Shown here: one piece after another, positions 6,700-15,481 of the stretch | Numbering within the stretch: the stretch's first letter is position 1 | How the letters are laid out: every line of letters starts with the position of its first letter | Source of the DNA: Actinomycetota bacterium | Lineage (GTDB): Bacteria; Actinomycetota; Actinomycetes; S36-B12; CAIYMF01 | Reading direction: 5' to 3' | DNA length: 64,000 bases | NCBI GenBank assembly: GCA_026393115.1 | Contig: JAPLAU010000034.1 | Location: 1 to 64,000 of the forward strand | Position numbers and translations under genes: made by a program | Notes under the pieces: generated by a model | Told to the model about the DNA's origin: nothing | The model's input: the letters and a program-made list of their open reading frames with translations, nothing else | The model's database searches: none

Positions 6700-7706
6700 G
6701 TCGGGTTGCGGTCGCCTTGATTGGTGCGGCCAGCCTTGTTGCTGTGTCCGCGTGCGCTGCTCCCACCGTCGGAAGTAGGCCGTGGGCGGCGGCCACCGTG
6801 TTGGCAGCTCCGGTTGATCTTCCGGATGATCCTGCCGCCCTGACTTTGCTCACTCGCGCAGCCCGATCCGCGCTGACAGCCTCGTACGACGCAGTGATCG
6901 TCAGCACGTCTCCTGATTCCCCTGCGCCGGTTCGTCTTGCGATCGCGCACCGGCCGGGCATCGGAACCTCCTCTGCCCCCGAAGACGGTTCACGGCCTGC
7001 TCAGTTGACCCCGGACGATGCGGTCGGAACCGCCCTGCCCGTGTCACTGCGGCTACTTGATGTTCTGGTGGCGCACTTCGGTCTGGCGCTCGCGGGGCAG
7101 GGTGAGGTGTTGTCGCGCCCTGCTGACGTGGTCGAAGCCACCGATGCGCGAGGGGTTGTCGAAGCCCGTTTCTGGCTCGATCGCACCAGCGGGTTGATGG
7201 TCAAGCGTGAACTCATTGATCCAACGACGGGTGCGACTCGTGCCACCGAGTTCGTCAGTTTGACCGTTCCAGCCAAGTCCGAAATCCGGGCGGCGACCAC
7301 CCAGGTGCCGGCCGCCGGGCCAGCGCTCGATGGCGTTGCCGTTGCTCGTCTGCGGTCTGAGGGATGGATCTGTCCTGAGGGGCTGCCTGGCGGTCTTTCC
7401 TTTGTTTCGGCCGACGAAGCCGATTCCGGTGCCGTGCACTTGGTCTACAGCGATGGACTTGATGTGGTGTCACTGTTCGTTCAGAAAGGACACCTCGATA
7501 CCAAGGCCATGCCCGGACTCCAGAGTGTGTCAGGTCAGGCAGGTCAGGCAGGTCAGGCAGGGCAGGCCGGGCAAGTGCTACACACCGATACTCCGGTGCC
7601 CACGTGGGTGTGGCAGTCCTCTGGAAGCGTGGTCACACTCATGACCGAAGCGCCGCGCACGACCGTCGAGCGAATTATCTCTGCCGTACCCCCCGACAGC
7701 GCCTGA
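6696..7706 (+). CDS. RseB/MucB-like extracytoplasmic lipoprotein, sigma-E regulatory
   Basis: A 336-residue secreted protein. A lipobox VSAC places the acylated Cys at position 20. A MucB/RseB N-terminal-like region (about 45-200) includes VVEARFWLDRTSGLMVKREL, close to the RseB motif in which a wild-type ligand-binding beta sheet contacts lipid. The smaller C-terminal domain has the VWQSSGSVVTLMTEAP pattern. In proteobacteria RseB shields RseA from cleavage until it senses mislocalised lipoprotein or LPS. An in-frame 9-bp repeat encodes Gly-Gln-Ala units at about residues 280-292. Operon position between anti-sigma and HtrA supports the role. Confidence 0.75.
   Translation: MSRVAVALIGAASLVAVSACAAPTVGSRPWAAATVLAAPVDLPDDPAALTLLTRAARSALTASYDAVIVSTSPDSPAPVRLAIAHRPGIGTSSAPEDGSRPAQLTPDDAVGTALPVSLRLLDVLVAHFGLALAGQGEVLSRPADVVEATDARGVVEARFWLDRTSGLMVKRELIDPTTGATRATEFVSLTVPAKSEIRAATTQVPAAGPALDGVAVARLRSEGWICPEGLPGGLSFVSADEADSGAVHLVYSDGLDVVSLFVQKGHLDTKAMPGLQSVSGQAGQAGQAGQAGQVLHTDTPVPTWVWQSSGSVVTLMTEAPRTTVERIISAVPPDSA
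7533..7568 (+). repeat. In-frame 9-bp tandem repeat encoding Gly-Gln-Ala units
   Basis: GGTCAGGCA occurs three times without interruption (7533-7559), followed by the variant GGGCAGGCC (7560-7568). Because the unit is 9 bp, copy-number change would lengthen or shorten the linker of the RseB-like protein without breaking the frame. Confidence 0.9.
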
Positions 7707-7787
7707 ACGCTCACGCTGCCGGACCGCCCACGCCTGATCGGCGGTGCGGCCGCGTCGATTGGCGGGAGAGTGCGGAACACTAGGGGG

Positions 7788-8990
7788 GTGAGCATTCCCG
7801 AGGCGAACCCGCAAGGTTCGCCCCTGCCTTCGGGAAGTCCGCTGCCCTGGCCGCCCCCCGTGGCCACGCAGGCCCTGTCGCCGCCGCCTACCGCTCCTGC
7901 CGTGGTCATCGCGCCCGCCGTGCGCCGCGCGGGCCATCGCGTGGCTGTGCTGGCCCTCTCGGCCGCTGTGGTGGCCGGGCTCATCGGGGGATTGATCGGC
8001 TCGCGCGCCGCCGTCGGAGTTGACGCGGCAACTCCTAGAACTCCCACTTCACTGGCGTTTCCCACCGCGACAAACGGACTGTCGGCCGGATCGATCGGAT
8101 CAATCGCGGTTGCGGTGCGTCCGGCGGTGGTCTCTATTCACGACGCGTCCGGCGCACGCGATACCGAAGGAAGTGGGTTCGTGGTGAGCCCCTCGGGTTA
8201 TGTCGTGACCAATGATCACGTGGTTGCCGAACTCGGCAGTGCGGTCATTGACGTGGCGTTCGCTGACGGCAGTGAACGCACCGCCACGGTGGTCGGACGT
8301 AGCGGCGCGTATGACCTTGCAGTGTTGAAAGTGTCAGGTACCGACCTTCCAACGGTGGTTCTGGGGGATTCGGCCACCGTCTTAGTGGGAGACACCGCGG
8401 TTGCCATTGGCTCGCCACTCGGTCTTGAAGGCACCGTGACCGCCGGCATCATCAGTGCCGTCAACCGGTCGGTGTCAACGGGCGGCAGTGGGGAGACCGC
8501 CTTCCTGAGGGTGCTGCAGACCGATGCACCCATTAACCCGGGAAACTCGGGCGGACCGCTTGTGAATGCGCGGGGTGAAGTAGTCGGAGTCAATTCGTCG
8601 GCTGCCAGCCTCGATGGCACGACTGACCAAGCTGGGTCGATCGGTTTGGGTTTTGCCATACCGGTCAACCAGGTGCGACGGGTGGTTCAGGAAATCATCG
8701 CGACGGGTCACGCGGCCACGCCGGTCTTGGGAATTTCAGTCGACACCACAGCGACAGGGCCGGGCGCGGAACTCCAGTCAGTCACGCAAGGCGGACCTGC
8801 CGATAACGCTGGTCTCGCGGCGGGAGACACAGTGGTTGAGATCGACGGTGATCGGGTAGCCGATGCCACAGAGTTCATCGCCACCATTCGGGCACTCGCG
8901 CCCGGGGGTTCGATGGTGCTCACGGTTGAGTCTGGTGGTGTCACACATCAGGTGACGGTGACGCTTGGCTCGGAGAAAACCGGTCCGTGA
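7788..8990 (+). CDS. htrA: HtrA-family serine protease with PDZ domain, membrane-anchored
   Basis: A 400-residue protein with a Pro-rich cytoplasmic tail, a membrane anchor at about 51-72, a trypsin-like domain and one C-terminal PDZ domain (about 315-395). The catalytic triad is His144 (TNDHVV), Asp176 (YDLAVLK) and Ser254 (NPGNSGGPL). HtrA/PepD enzymes degrade or refold damaged proteins outside the membrane and belong to the SigE regulon in relatives. The GTG at 7788 lies 6 bases after AACACT, a weak -10 in leaderless position; a GTG at 7770 is an alternative. Confidence 0.92.
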   Translation: MSIPEANPQGSPLPSGSPLPWPPPVATQALSPPPTAPAVVIAPAVRRAGHRVAVLALSAAVVAGLIGGLIGSRAAVGVDAATPRTPTSLAFPTATNGLSAGSIGSIAVAVRPAVVSIHDASGARDTEGSGFVVSPSGYVVTNDHVVAELGSAVIDVAFADGSERTATVVGRSGAYDLAVLKVSGTDLPTVVLGDSATVLVGDTAVAIGSPLGLEGTVTAGIISAVNRSVSTGGSGETAFLRVLQTDAPINPGNSGGPLVNARGEVVGVNSSAASLDGTTDQAGSIGLGFAIPVNQVRRVVQEIIATGHAATPVLGISVDTTATGPGAELQSVTQGGPADNAGLAAGDTVVEIDGDRVADATEFIATIRALAPGGSMVLTVESGGVTHQVTVTLGSEKTGP

Positions 8991-9005
8991 GCGTAGGGTG
9001 GGGCA

Positions 9006-9350
9006 ATGTTTGATATCGGGATCTTCGAGTTCGTGGCCATTGGTGTGGTCGCGCTACTTGTATTTGGCCCCGAGCGCTTGCCGCGCGTGACCGCGCAGGC
9101 CTCCCATTGGCTACGCCAACTTCGTGAGCAGGCACAGTCCGCGCGACAGACGCTGACCGAGTCGATTGACGTTGATTCAGGGATGCTCAAGGACTTGGCA
9201 GACCTTCATCCCCGCAATATCGCGCGCAGTGTGATGGAACCGGTCACTGAGGCTACGGCGGCGATCAAGGCGGCGGGCAGTGAGTTGACGAATCCAAGCC
9301 CGACGGCGGCGCCGCCTACCTCAGCGCCGTTTGATCCTGACGCGACGTAG
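9006..9350 (+). CDS. tatB: Sec-independent protein translocase subunit TatB
   Basis: A 114-residue protein with an N-terminal membrane helix (about 4-20). The TatA/B hinge FGPERLP follows at 20-26, then a long amphipathic helix and a Pro/Ala/Thr-rich tail. MFDIGIFE as the opening and Glu in the first helix point to TatB rather than TatA. TAGGGT at 8994-8999 is 6 bases before the ATG, which suggests leaderless transcription separate from htrA. Gene order htrA-tatB-mrp matches Mycobacterium. Confidence 0.92.
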   Translation: MFDIGIFEFVAIGVVALLVFGPERLPRVTAQASHWLRQLREQAQSARQTLTESIDVDSGMLKDLADLHPRNIARSVMEPVTEATAAIKAAGSELTNPSPTAAPPTSAPFDPDAT

Positions 9351-9360
9351 GTGGCCTCCT

Positions 9361-10515
9361 TCAGGCTCGGCGGGCAGGCGTAATTCCGAGAGACATGCCT
9401 GCCAGCCCGCGCGGTCGGCCGCCCAGTTCGCTCGCGAGTTGCAGCAAGACAGCCGCCGCTGGTGACTCGGGGTCTGAAAGCACAAGAGGAAGGCCCGCGT
9501 CACTGCCTTCTCGCAGCCGTACGTCAAATGGCACGCGACCCAGAAGAGGTACGGAGGTGCCCAACTCAGCGGTGAGCAGCTCGGACACGATGGCTCCTCC
9601 GCCAAACCCGAACAGATCCATGGGCTCACCGCAGTGGGGGCACGGCACGCTGCTCATGTTTTCGATGACGCCGGCTACGCGGGAGTGAGTTTGCTGCGAC
9701 AGCATGCCAGCGCGCACAGCAACTTCGGCCGCTGCAGCCTGAGGCGTCGTGACGACCACCACCTGCGCACTCGGCAGTAGTTGCGCCACGGAAATCGCGA
9801 TGTCTCCGGTGCCCGGTGGAAGGTCGAGGAGCAGGACGTCGAGGTCGCCCCACCACACGTCGGCGAGGAACTGCTCGAGTGCTCGATGCAGCATCGGACC
9901 CCGGTAGGCAATGGGTTGAGAGACGCCGCCTGGTTTGAACGGCAGCATCGAAATGACCCGCACACCATGAGCCTCGGGCGGCATGATCATGCCTTCCACT
10001 TGATGAGGCAACGCGGTGACACCGAGCATGCGAGGAATGGAGTGGCCGTAAATGTCGGCGTCGACGAGGCCCACTGACAACCCTTGAGTGACCATCGCTG
10101 CGGCGAGGTTGGTGGTGATCGACGACTTTCCGACGCCTCCCTTGCCCGAGGCGATGGCGAAAACCTTGGTGAGTGAACCGGGTTTGGCGAACTGAATTTC
10201 GCGAGACGGCCCGCGCAGTTGTTCCTTGAGTGCCACTCGTTGTTCATCGCTCATCACGTCGAGTTCGACCTCGACACGGGTCACCCCCGGCACCGTCATC
10301 ACGGCGTCGGTCACCCGCGTGGTGATTTCATCGCGCATCGGACAGCCGCTGACGGTGAGGAAGATTGCAACGCGGACGTCGCCGCCATCGATGGCAACCG
10401 ACTTGATCATTCCCAAGTCGGTGATGGGGCGTCTGATTTCAGGGTCGTTGACCGTGGCGAGAGCCGCGCGGACTAGCTCCTCGGTAGGGGCTACTCCGGA
10501 GTGCGGTGAATTCAT
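9361..10515 (-). CDS. mrp: Iron-sulfur cluster carrier protein Mrp/ApbC
   Basis: A 384-residue P-loop ATPase. An N-terminal DUF59/MIP18 domain (about 9-100, with ISGCP-like VSGCPMRDE) precedes the deviant Walker A SGKGGVGKSS near residue 124. The Fe-S transfer motif CPHCGEPMDLFG follows at about 293-304. Mrp proteins bind a cluster at that CxxC on the dimer and pass it to apo-proteins. TAACCT at 10522-10527 is 6 bases before the ATG, so the gene appears leaderless. It is convergent with tatB with a gap of 10 bases. Confidence 0.95.
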   Translation of the reverse strand: MNSPHSGVAPTEELVRAALATVNDPEIRRPITDLGMIKSVAIDGGDVRVAIFLTVSGCPMRDEITTRVTDAVMTVPGVTRVEVELDVMSDEQRVALKEQLRGPSREIQFAKPGSLTKVFAIASGKGGVGKSSITTNLAAAMVTQGLSVGLVDADIYGHSIPRMLGVTALPHQVEGMIMPPEAHGVRVISMLPFKPGGVSQPIAYRGPMLHRALEQFLADVWWGDLDVLLLDLPPGTGDIAISVAQLLPSAQVVVVTTPQAAAAEVAVRAGMLSQQTHSRVAGVIENMSSVPCPHCGEPMDLFGFGGGAIVSELLTAELGTSVPLLGRVPFDVRLREGSDAGLPLVLSDPESPAAAVLLQLASELGGRPRGLAGMSLGITPARRA

Positions 10516-10524
10516 AGCCCAAGG

Positions 10525-11046
10525 TTACGGGCGGTCGAGGTGAGCAGTGTCAGAGGCCCGGGCGGCATCGATGCGGTCGTCGAGTTCGTCAAGCAGATCG
10601 CGTAATTCGCCGCGGAGGTAGTCGCGAGTCGCTAGCTCGCCCAAGGCCAATCGAAGCGACGCAATTTCGCGGGTCAGGTATTCGGTGGTCGCCTGCACGC
10701 GTTCGGCCTGCGCGCGATCTTCCAGATACTGAACGCGATCTCGGTCACTCTGTCGGTTCTGCGCAAGCAAGATGAGGGGGGCTGCGTACGAAGCCTGCAG
10801 TGAGAGCAGCAGGGTCAGACCGATGAAGGGCCACGGGTCAAAGCGCAGACTCGCGGGGCCGACCGAGTTCCAGAGAACCCACGCCAGCACGAAGGCCGTC
10901 ATGTAGCCGATGAACCGCCACGAACCAAGGAATCGTGCGATGCGTTCGGAAACTCGGCCGGCAGTTTCCGGGTCGATACTGGGGCGGGTCAGTCGGCGGG
11001 GCTCGAGTGGCTGGTCGAGCCCTGAACGCCTGCGTTCAGTCGCCAT
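10525..11046 (-). CDS. DUF1003 family membrane protein
   Basis: A 173-residue protein with two membrane helices (about 43-62 and 73-94). The family pattern F-x-G-S-W-x-F-I, the P-F-I-x-L-x-L-x-L-S-x-x-A-x-Y-A-A-P-x-I-L-x-x-Q-N-R-Q segment and D-R-x-R are present. A C-terminal coiled-coil tail follows. Function is unknown. The start overlaps the end of the MgtE-like gene by 11 bases, so the two are cotranscribed. Confidence 0.92.
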   Translation of the reverse strand: MATERRRSGLDQPLEPRRLTRPSIDPETAGRVSERIARFLGSWRFIGYMTAFVLAWVLWNSVGPASLRFDPWPFIGLTLLLSLQASYAAPLILLAQNRQSDRDRVQYLEDRAQAERVQATTEYLTREIASLRLALGELATRDYLRGELRDLLDELDDRIDAARASDTAHLDRP

Positions 11047-12313
11047 CGCTCACCTCCAGCGGGTTGTTGTCATTCGCGTGCGAATTCTCACGCCATCCGT
11101 CGGGCAACATGTGGTCGATGACGTCGTCGACGGTGACGGCGCCGAGTAGATGGTCGGCCTCATCGACGACCGGAAGTGCGACCAAGTTGTACGTGGCGAA
11201 GTAACGGGTGAGCGCTTCGAGTGGTGCATCGGGTCCGATTGGTTCGAGTTCTGTATCGACGATCGCTGACACCAGTGTGCTCGGTGGCTCGCGCAGAAGG
11301 CGTTGGAAGTGAGCGACGCCGATGTAGCGACCGGTGGGTGTTTCAAGTGGCGGTCGCACGACGTACACCTGCGCCGCCAACGACGGCGAGACTTCAGGGT
11401 TGCGTATGCGTGCGAGTGCTTCGGCGACAGTGGCGTCGGGTGTCACCACCAGAGGCTCGGTCGTCATCATTCCGCCGGCGGTGTAGTCGTCGTAGGTGAG
11501 CAGTCGACGCAAGTCATCTGCATCGTCAGGTTCCATGAGCGAGAGGATTTCGGCGGCACGTTCGGGCCCCAACTCGCTCAGCAGGTCTGCGGCGTCGTCG
11601 GGATCCATTTCCTCGAACACGTCGGCCGCTCGTTCCTTCTCGAGCATTGACACGATTTCAACGGCGTCGTCATCGGGGAGTTCTTCAAGCACGTCGGCAA
11701 GTCGCTCGTCGTCGAGGGCTCGGGCAACTTCCAGAAGTCGTTTGGGGGGAAGGTCTTGCAGCAGGTTGGCCAAGTCAGCGGGTCGCAGTGACTCAAGGGT
11801 GGCGAGCAGAGCTTCGGCTCCTTGATGTTCGTGAGCCAAGGAGACCCCGGCAACTTGTTGCCACGTGAGAGTCAGCGTGGCACCGCGACGACGGAGACCG
11901 CCACCTGATTTGCGCACGAAGAGTGAGGTAATCAGCCAGTCGCGCATGCGGTCGGTTTCAATCCCGACATCGAGGATGGTGACTTTCTCGCCGGTTTCAA
12001 TCACCTCAACGGACCGGTCGAGAAGCTCACCCATGACGAGGGTTTCGTTAGCCCGCTGTTCGAAGCGGCGCAGGTTAACCAGCCCCGTGGTCACGATGTG
12101 TCCCTGGTCGACAGACGTCACTCGGGTCATGGGTACGAAGATGCGGCGGCGTGGCTGCACTTCGACGACCATTCCGAGAACCCGAGGTGGGTTGGTTCCG
12201 TGCCGCACGGAGACAACGAGGTCGCGAACTTTTCCGACTTGATCGCCGCTGGGGTCGAAAACGGCGGTGCCGACGAGTCGGGCAACAAAGACCCGTGCCG
12301 ACGCTCCGCTCAT
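11036..12313 (-). CDS. MgtE N-terminal domain and tandem CBS-domain protein
   Basis: A 425-residue soluble protein. A PRC-barrel-like first part (about 8-90) precedes the superhelical MgtE_N domain with LADVLEELPDDDAVEIVSML-type repeats (about 190-290) and two CBS domains (about 305-410). The membrane channel domain of true MgtE magnesium transporters is missing. It may therefore regulate a separate partner, perhaps the DUF1003 protein encoded directly downstream. ATG at 12313 is preceded at 6 bases by TACCCT (12320-12325 on the minus strand), a leaderless arrangement. Similar to Rv1232c from memory. Confidence 0.88.
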   Translation of the reverse strand: MSGASARVFVARLVGTAVFDPSGDQVGKVRDLVVSVRHGTNPPRVLGMVVEVQPRRRIFVPMTRVTSVDQGHIVTTGLVNLRRFEQRANETLVMGELLDRSVEVIETGEKVTILDVGIETDRMRDWLITSLFVRKSGGGLRRRGATLTLTWQQVAGVSLAHEHQGAEALLATLESLRPADLANLLQDLPPKRLLEVARALDDERLADVLEELPDDDAVEIVSMLEKERAADVFEEMDPDDAADLLSELGPERAAEILSLMEPDDADDLRRLLTYDDYTAGGMMTTEPLVVTPDATVAEALARIRNPEVSPSLAAQVYVVRPPLETPTGRYIGVAHFQRLLREPPSTLVSAIVDTELEPIGPDAPLEALTRYFATYNLVALPVVDEADHLLGAVTVDDVIDHMLPDGWRENSHANDNNPLEVSDGD

Positions 12314-12379
12314 AGTCGCAGGGTAGCGCGAGAAGTAGGAATGCAGCCGCACGGTCGGCGTGAGCCATAGGGTGACGTC

Positions 12380-13303
12380 GTGGCGAGGCCCCCAAAGATC
12401 CATGCCGTCGTACGACCACCGCCGGCTGATTTGCTCTGGTTGGGGCTGGCTGTTCTCGCGATTTCAACCTCGGGGCCGATGATTGCCGCGTGTGCTGCGC
12501 CGGCACTGGCGATTGCTTTCTGGCGCTGCTTTCTCGGTTCTGCAGCAACCTCGCCCTGGGTTGCGTGGCGCAGACGCAACGAGGTTCGAGGGCTCACCCG
12601 GCGCGAGTGGCGGCTGATCGTGGTGAGTGGACTTCTTCTGGGTGCCCACTTTGCCACGTGGATTCCGAGTCTTCGGTTCACGTCAGTCGCCTCGGCGGCA
12701 GCTCTTGCGGCAACACAACCGATCTGGGCCGTGCTCATCGCTCGCATGCGTGGCCATCACGTCAGTGGTCGAGTATGGGCCGGAATTGCACTGGCGCTCG
12801 CCGGCGTGCTGCTTCTCACCGGCTTTGACTTCGCATTAGACCCCGCAGCCCTGATCGGTGACGCGTTGGCGATGGTCGGAGCGGTGTTCATGGCGATCAA
12901 TGTGACGATTGGCCAGGAGGCGAGACAATCGGTCTCCACCTCCACGTACACCACGATCTCTTATGGAACCGCCGGAGTGGCGCTGCTCGTCCTGTGTCTG
13001 GTGCTGCGGGTGCCGCTGACGGGATACAGCGTCAACGACTGGCTGCTGATTCTGGGGCTCACCGTCATCGCGCAATTGTTGGGACACACCTTGATTAACA
13101 AAGTGCTCGCGACAACTCCGGCCACCGTGACGAGTTTGGCGATTCTCTTCGAAGTGCCGGGGTCGATCATCATCGCCGCTCTCTGGCTCGGCCAGGTTCC
13201 GCCGCTAGTGATTCTGCCCGCGCTCGCATTGCTTGCTAGTGGCGTCGTGCTGGTGATCTTGTCCGGTGAGGAGGGGATTGCGATTGAGGAGCCTGCGGTC
13301 TGA
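12380..13303 (+). CDS. EamA/DMT-family transporter
   Basis: A 307-residue protein of about ten membrane helices in two EamA repeats (about 20-145 and 155-295). The internal boundary falls near the motif GDALAMVGAVFMAINVTIGQ. DMT exporters move amino acids, nucleotides or metabolites; the substrate cannot be read from sequence. TAGGGT at 12368-12373 lies 6 bases before the GTG, and the divergent MgtE-like gene has the same arrangement 50 bases away. Confidence 0.9.
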   Translation: MARPPKIHAVVRPPPADLLWLGLAVLAISTSGPMIAACAAPALAIAFWRCFLGSAATSPWVAWRRRNEVRGLTRREWRLIVVSGLLLGAHFATWIPSLRFTSVASAAALAATQPIWAVLIARMRGHHVSGRVWAGIALALAGVLLLTGFDFALDPAALIGDALAMVGAVFMAINVTIGQEARQSVSTSTYTTISYGTAGVALLVLCLVLRVPLTGYSVNDWLLILGLTVIAQLLGHTLINKVLATTPATVTSLAILFEVPGSIIIAALWLGQVPPLVILPALALLASGVVLVILSGEEGIAIEEPAV

Positions 13304-13332
13304 CGATCATGCGCGTTGCCTAGGATCTGGTC

Positions 13333-14295
13333 ATGACTGATCGCATCCTTCGCTCCCGTCGTTCCAACTTGGCCGTGCCTGGTTCAAGCCCGAAGATGCT
13401 CGACAAGATTCGTAATCTTCCAGCTGATCAGTTCTTCATGGACATCGAAGATGCCGTGGCGCCGATTGCCAAACCCGAAGCGCGACGCAATATCGTCGCG
13501 GCCCTTAACGAGGGTGGGTACGAAGACAAGGTGCGAGTCGTTCGCGTGAATGACTGGACGACCGAGTGGACCTACCAAGACGTTGTTGAGGTCGTCGGTG
13601 GCGCGGGTGCGAACCTTGACTGCATCATGCTTCCCAAGGTGCAGACGGCCGAGCAGGTAGTGGCACTTGATCTGCTGTTGACCCAAATCGAGAAGGCCAA
13701 CGGGTTCGAGGTTGGCCGCATCGGTATCGAAGCGCAGATCGAGAACGCATTGGGCTTGATCAATGTCGACGCCATCGCTACCGCAAGTCCGCGCGTTGAG
13801 ACGATCATTTTCGGCCCTGCTGATTTCATGGCGAGCATCAACATGAAGTCGCTCGTCGTTGGTGAGCAGCCTCCGGGCTACGACGTTGGCGATGCGTACC
13901 ACTACATCCTGATGCGCATCCTGATGGCGGCGCGCGCGCACGACAAGCTCGCCATCGATGGCCCGTACCTGCAAATCAAGGATGTTGAGGGTTACAAGCG
14001 GGTTGCTGGGCGCTCGGCGGCGCTCGGCTTTGATGGCAAGTGGGTGTTACACCCCGACCAGGTCGCTGCCGCCAATGAGGTGTTCTCCCCGCGCCAGGAA
14101 GACTACGACCACTCCGAGCTCATCCTCGATGCGTACGAATACTTCACCTCGGCCGCCGGTGGTGCTCGCGGCGCTGTGATGCTCGGTGACGAGATGATCG
14201 ACGAGGCCTCGCGCAAAATGGCGCTGGTGATTTCAGCGAAGGGTCGCGCCGCGGGCCTTTCTCGCACGCAGGTGTTTACACCGCCCGAGTCGTGA
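13333..14295 (+). CDS. HpcH/HpaI aldolase / citrate-lyase beta (CitE-like), probable malyl-CoA lyase family
   Basis: A 320-residue TIM-barrel lyase. Family motifs are RSNLAVPGSSPKML (about 9-22), FMDIEDAVAP with acidic metal ligands (about 35-44), the CoA/substrate Arg region, GIEAQIENALGL with a metal-binding Glu (about 135-146) and GKWVLHPDQ near 236-244. Members cleave malyl-CoA, methylmalyl-CoA or citramalyl-CoA. The length of 320 fits malyl/beta-methylmalyl-CoA lyases. TAGGAT at 13321-13326 is 6 bases before the ATG. The acyl-CoA dehydrogenase nearby suggests a role in acyl-CoA catabolism, but the two are not in one operon. Confidence 0.88.
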   Translation: MTDRILRSRRSNLAVPGSSPKMLDKIRNLPADQFFMDIEDAVAPIAKPEARRNIVAALNEGGYEDKVRVVRVNDWTTEWTYQDVVEVVGGAGANLDCIMLPKVQTAEQVVALDLLLTQIEKANGFEVGRIGIEAQIENALGLINVDAIATASPRVETIIFGPADFMASINMKSLVVGEQPPGYDVGDAYHYILMRILMAARAHDKLAIDGPYLQIKDVEGYKRVAGRSAALGFDGKWVLHPDQVAAANEVFSPRQEDYDHSELILDAYEYFTSAAGGARGAVMLGDEMIDEASRKMALVISAKGRAAGLSRTQVFTPPES

Positions 14296-14334
14296 GTCGT
14301 CTGTCGTAACAGCGTGGGCGGTAGTTCTGCCCGA

Positions 14335-15324
14335 CTAGATGTTGAAGGCAGCGCGCATTGACGCAGAGATGGGTACCTCGCCGAGCGTCGCTGGTAAGTG
14401 CAGAAGTTGTTCAGTGGTGCGTAAGAGCGACACGTGGTCGAATCGTGTGGAGCTGACGGTGCCGGGTCGGGTGGATGGACTCATCACCACTGTGCTGATG
14501 TCGCAACTGACGTCGTCTGCGGTGCGACAGTTCTGTCCACCCACTCCACCTTTACCTTCATCCCACGTGATGAAGATGACGGTGTTACCGGAAACGTAAT
14601 TGCGTGAGGTGAGCAGCGGGGTCAGCCACGTCGTGAGCCATTGATCGGCGGTGGTGCGCGAACAGTCGTGACCGGAATCGCACAGATCGGGAACGATCCA
14701 CGTGAAGCCAGGAAGTGTTCCTTGCATCAAGCGTCTGGCAAGGTCGGAGTTTGTCGGCGTGCCAAGGGGCAGGTCGTGCTTGAGGCAGGAACTGCGTAGT
14801 GCACGGAAGTAGACAGCCGGATTATGTCGGGGTGCGTAGCGTCCAACCCCGGTTCGCGAACAGGCCGCTGGCATCGACTCGGCGTAGGTGCGCCAATTGA
14901 TGCCGGCCGTCTCAATCTGGCTGAACAGCGTCGGGCCGCTCTGCGGGCACTGTGCGGGGCTGCAGGTTGCTGTCGGGAGCCCGGTGCGTTGACCCGTGAC
15001 GGCAGCGAGGTAGTTCGGAAGGCTGGGGTGGGTGACGGCTCGATAATTGGACGCTTCACCGCAGAGACGCGCAAGGCGGTTCAGAGTCGGCATTGCGCGA
15101 GCCACGGAGGAGCCTGGCTTTCCGATCACTTGACTGCGCGAGTGGTTTTCTAGCCAGATCCAGATGACGTGTGTGGTCGGTGCGGGGTGGCTCACCCGGC
15201 CGCAGGGCTGGGCGATGCTCGAGCTGCTTGCCTCGGCGGTCGACTGGTGTGCCACAGGATTCATGACGGCCGCGATGGTCACTACCAGTGCCCCTAGCGC
15301 TGCCTTGCGCAGTAACGGTGTCAC
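14335..15324 (-). CDS. Secreted phosphoesterase family protein (acid phosphatase/phospholipase C-like)
   Basis: About 329 residues from the GTG at 15324, beginning with a signal peptide (MTPLLRKAALGALVVTIAAV...). The phosphoesterase motif H-V-I-W-I-W-L-E-N-H-S near residue 53 corresponds to the ENxS active-site region. The HPSLPNYLAAVTG segment and C-terminal VIFITWDEG complete the family pattern. Eight or more cysteines suggest disulfides in an exported enzyme. GACAAT lies 6 bases upstream of the GTG; an ATG at 15357 is an alternative start. Phosphate scavenging is the likely role; the substrate is unknown. Confidence 0.82.
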   Translation of the reverse strand: MTPLLRKAALGALVVTIAAVMNPVAHQSTAEASSSSIAQPCGRVSHPAPTTHVIWIWLENHSRSQVIGKPGSSVARAMPTLNRLARLCGEASNYRAVTHPSLPNYLAAVTGQRTGLPTATCSPAQCPQSGPTLFSQIETAGINWRTYAESMPAACSRTGVGRYAPRHNPAVYFRALRSSCLKHDLPLGTPTNSDLARRLMQGTLPGFTWIVPDLCDSGHDCSRTTADQWLTTWLTPLLTSRNYVSGNTVIFITWDEGKGGVGGQNCRTADDVSCDISTVVMSPSTRPGTVSSTRFDHVSLLRTTEQLLHLPATLGEVPISASMRAAFNI

Positions 15325-15429
15325 GTACCTATTGTCGGTCGTGGCGGGCCGCGGCATGAGCGCCAGATGGGCGAATGCATGAGTGCGGGCAGGGAGCGTC
15401 AAGGAACCTCCCCGCGTCGCGGCTCGGCC

Positions 15430-15457
15430 GATGTACTCCCATACTTGGGAGTACATC
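15430..15457. promoter_or_regulatory. 12-bp perfect inverted repeat, operator upstream of the acyl-CoA dehydrogenase
   Basis: GATGTACTCCCA (15430-15441) and TGGGAGTACATC (15446-15457) are exact inverse repeats around TACT. The element ends 24 bases before the acyl-CoA dehydrogenase ATG, just ahead of its GGAGGAG ribosome-binding site. The size and symmetry fit a TetR-family operator; no T tract follows, so a terminator is unlikely. Confidence 0.7.
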
Positions 15458-15481
15458 AACGGCCTCATTGGAGGAGCCCCA

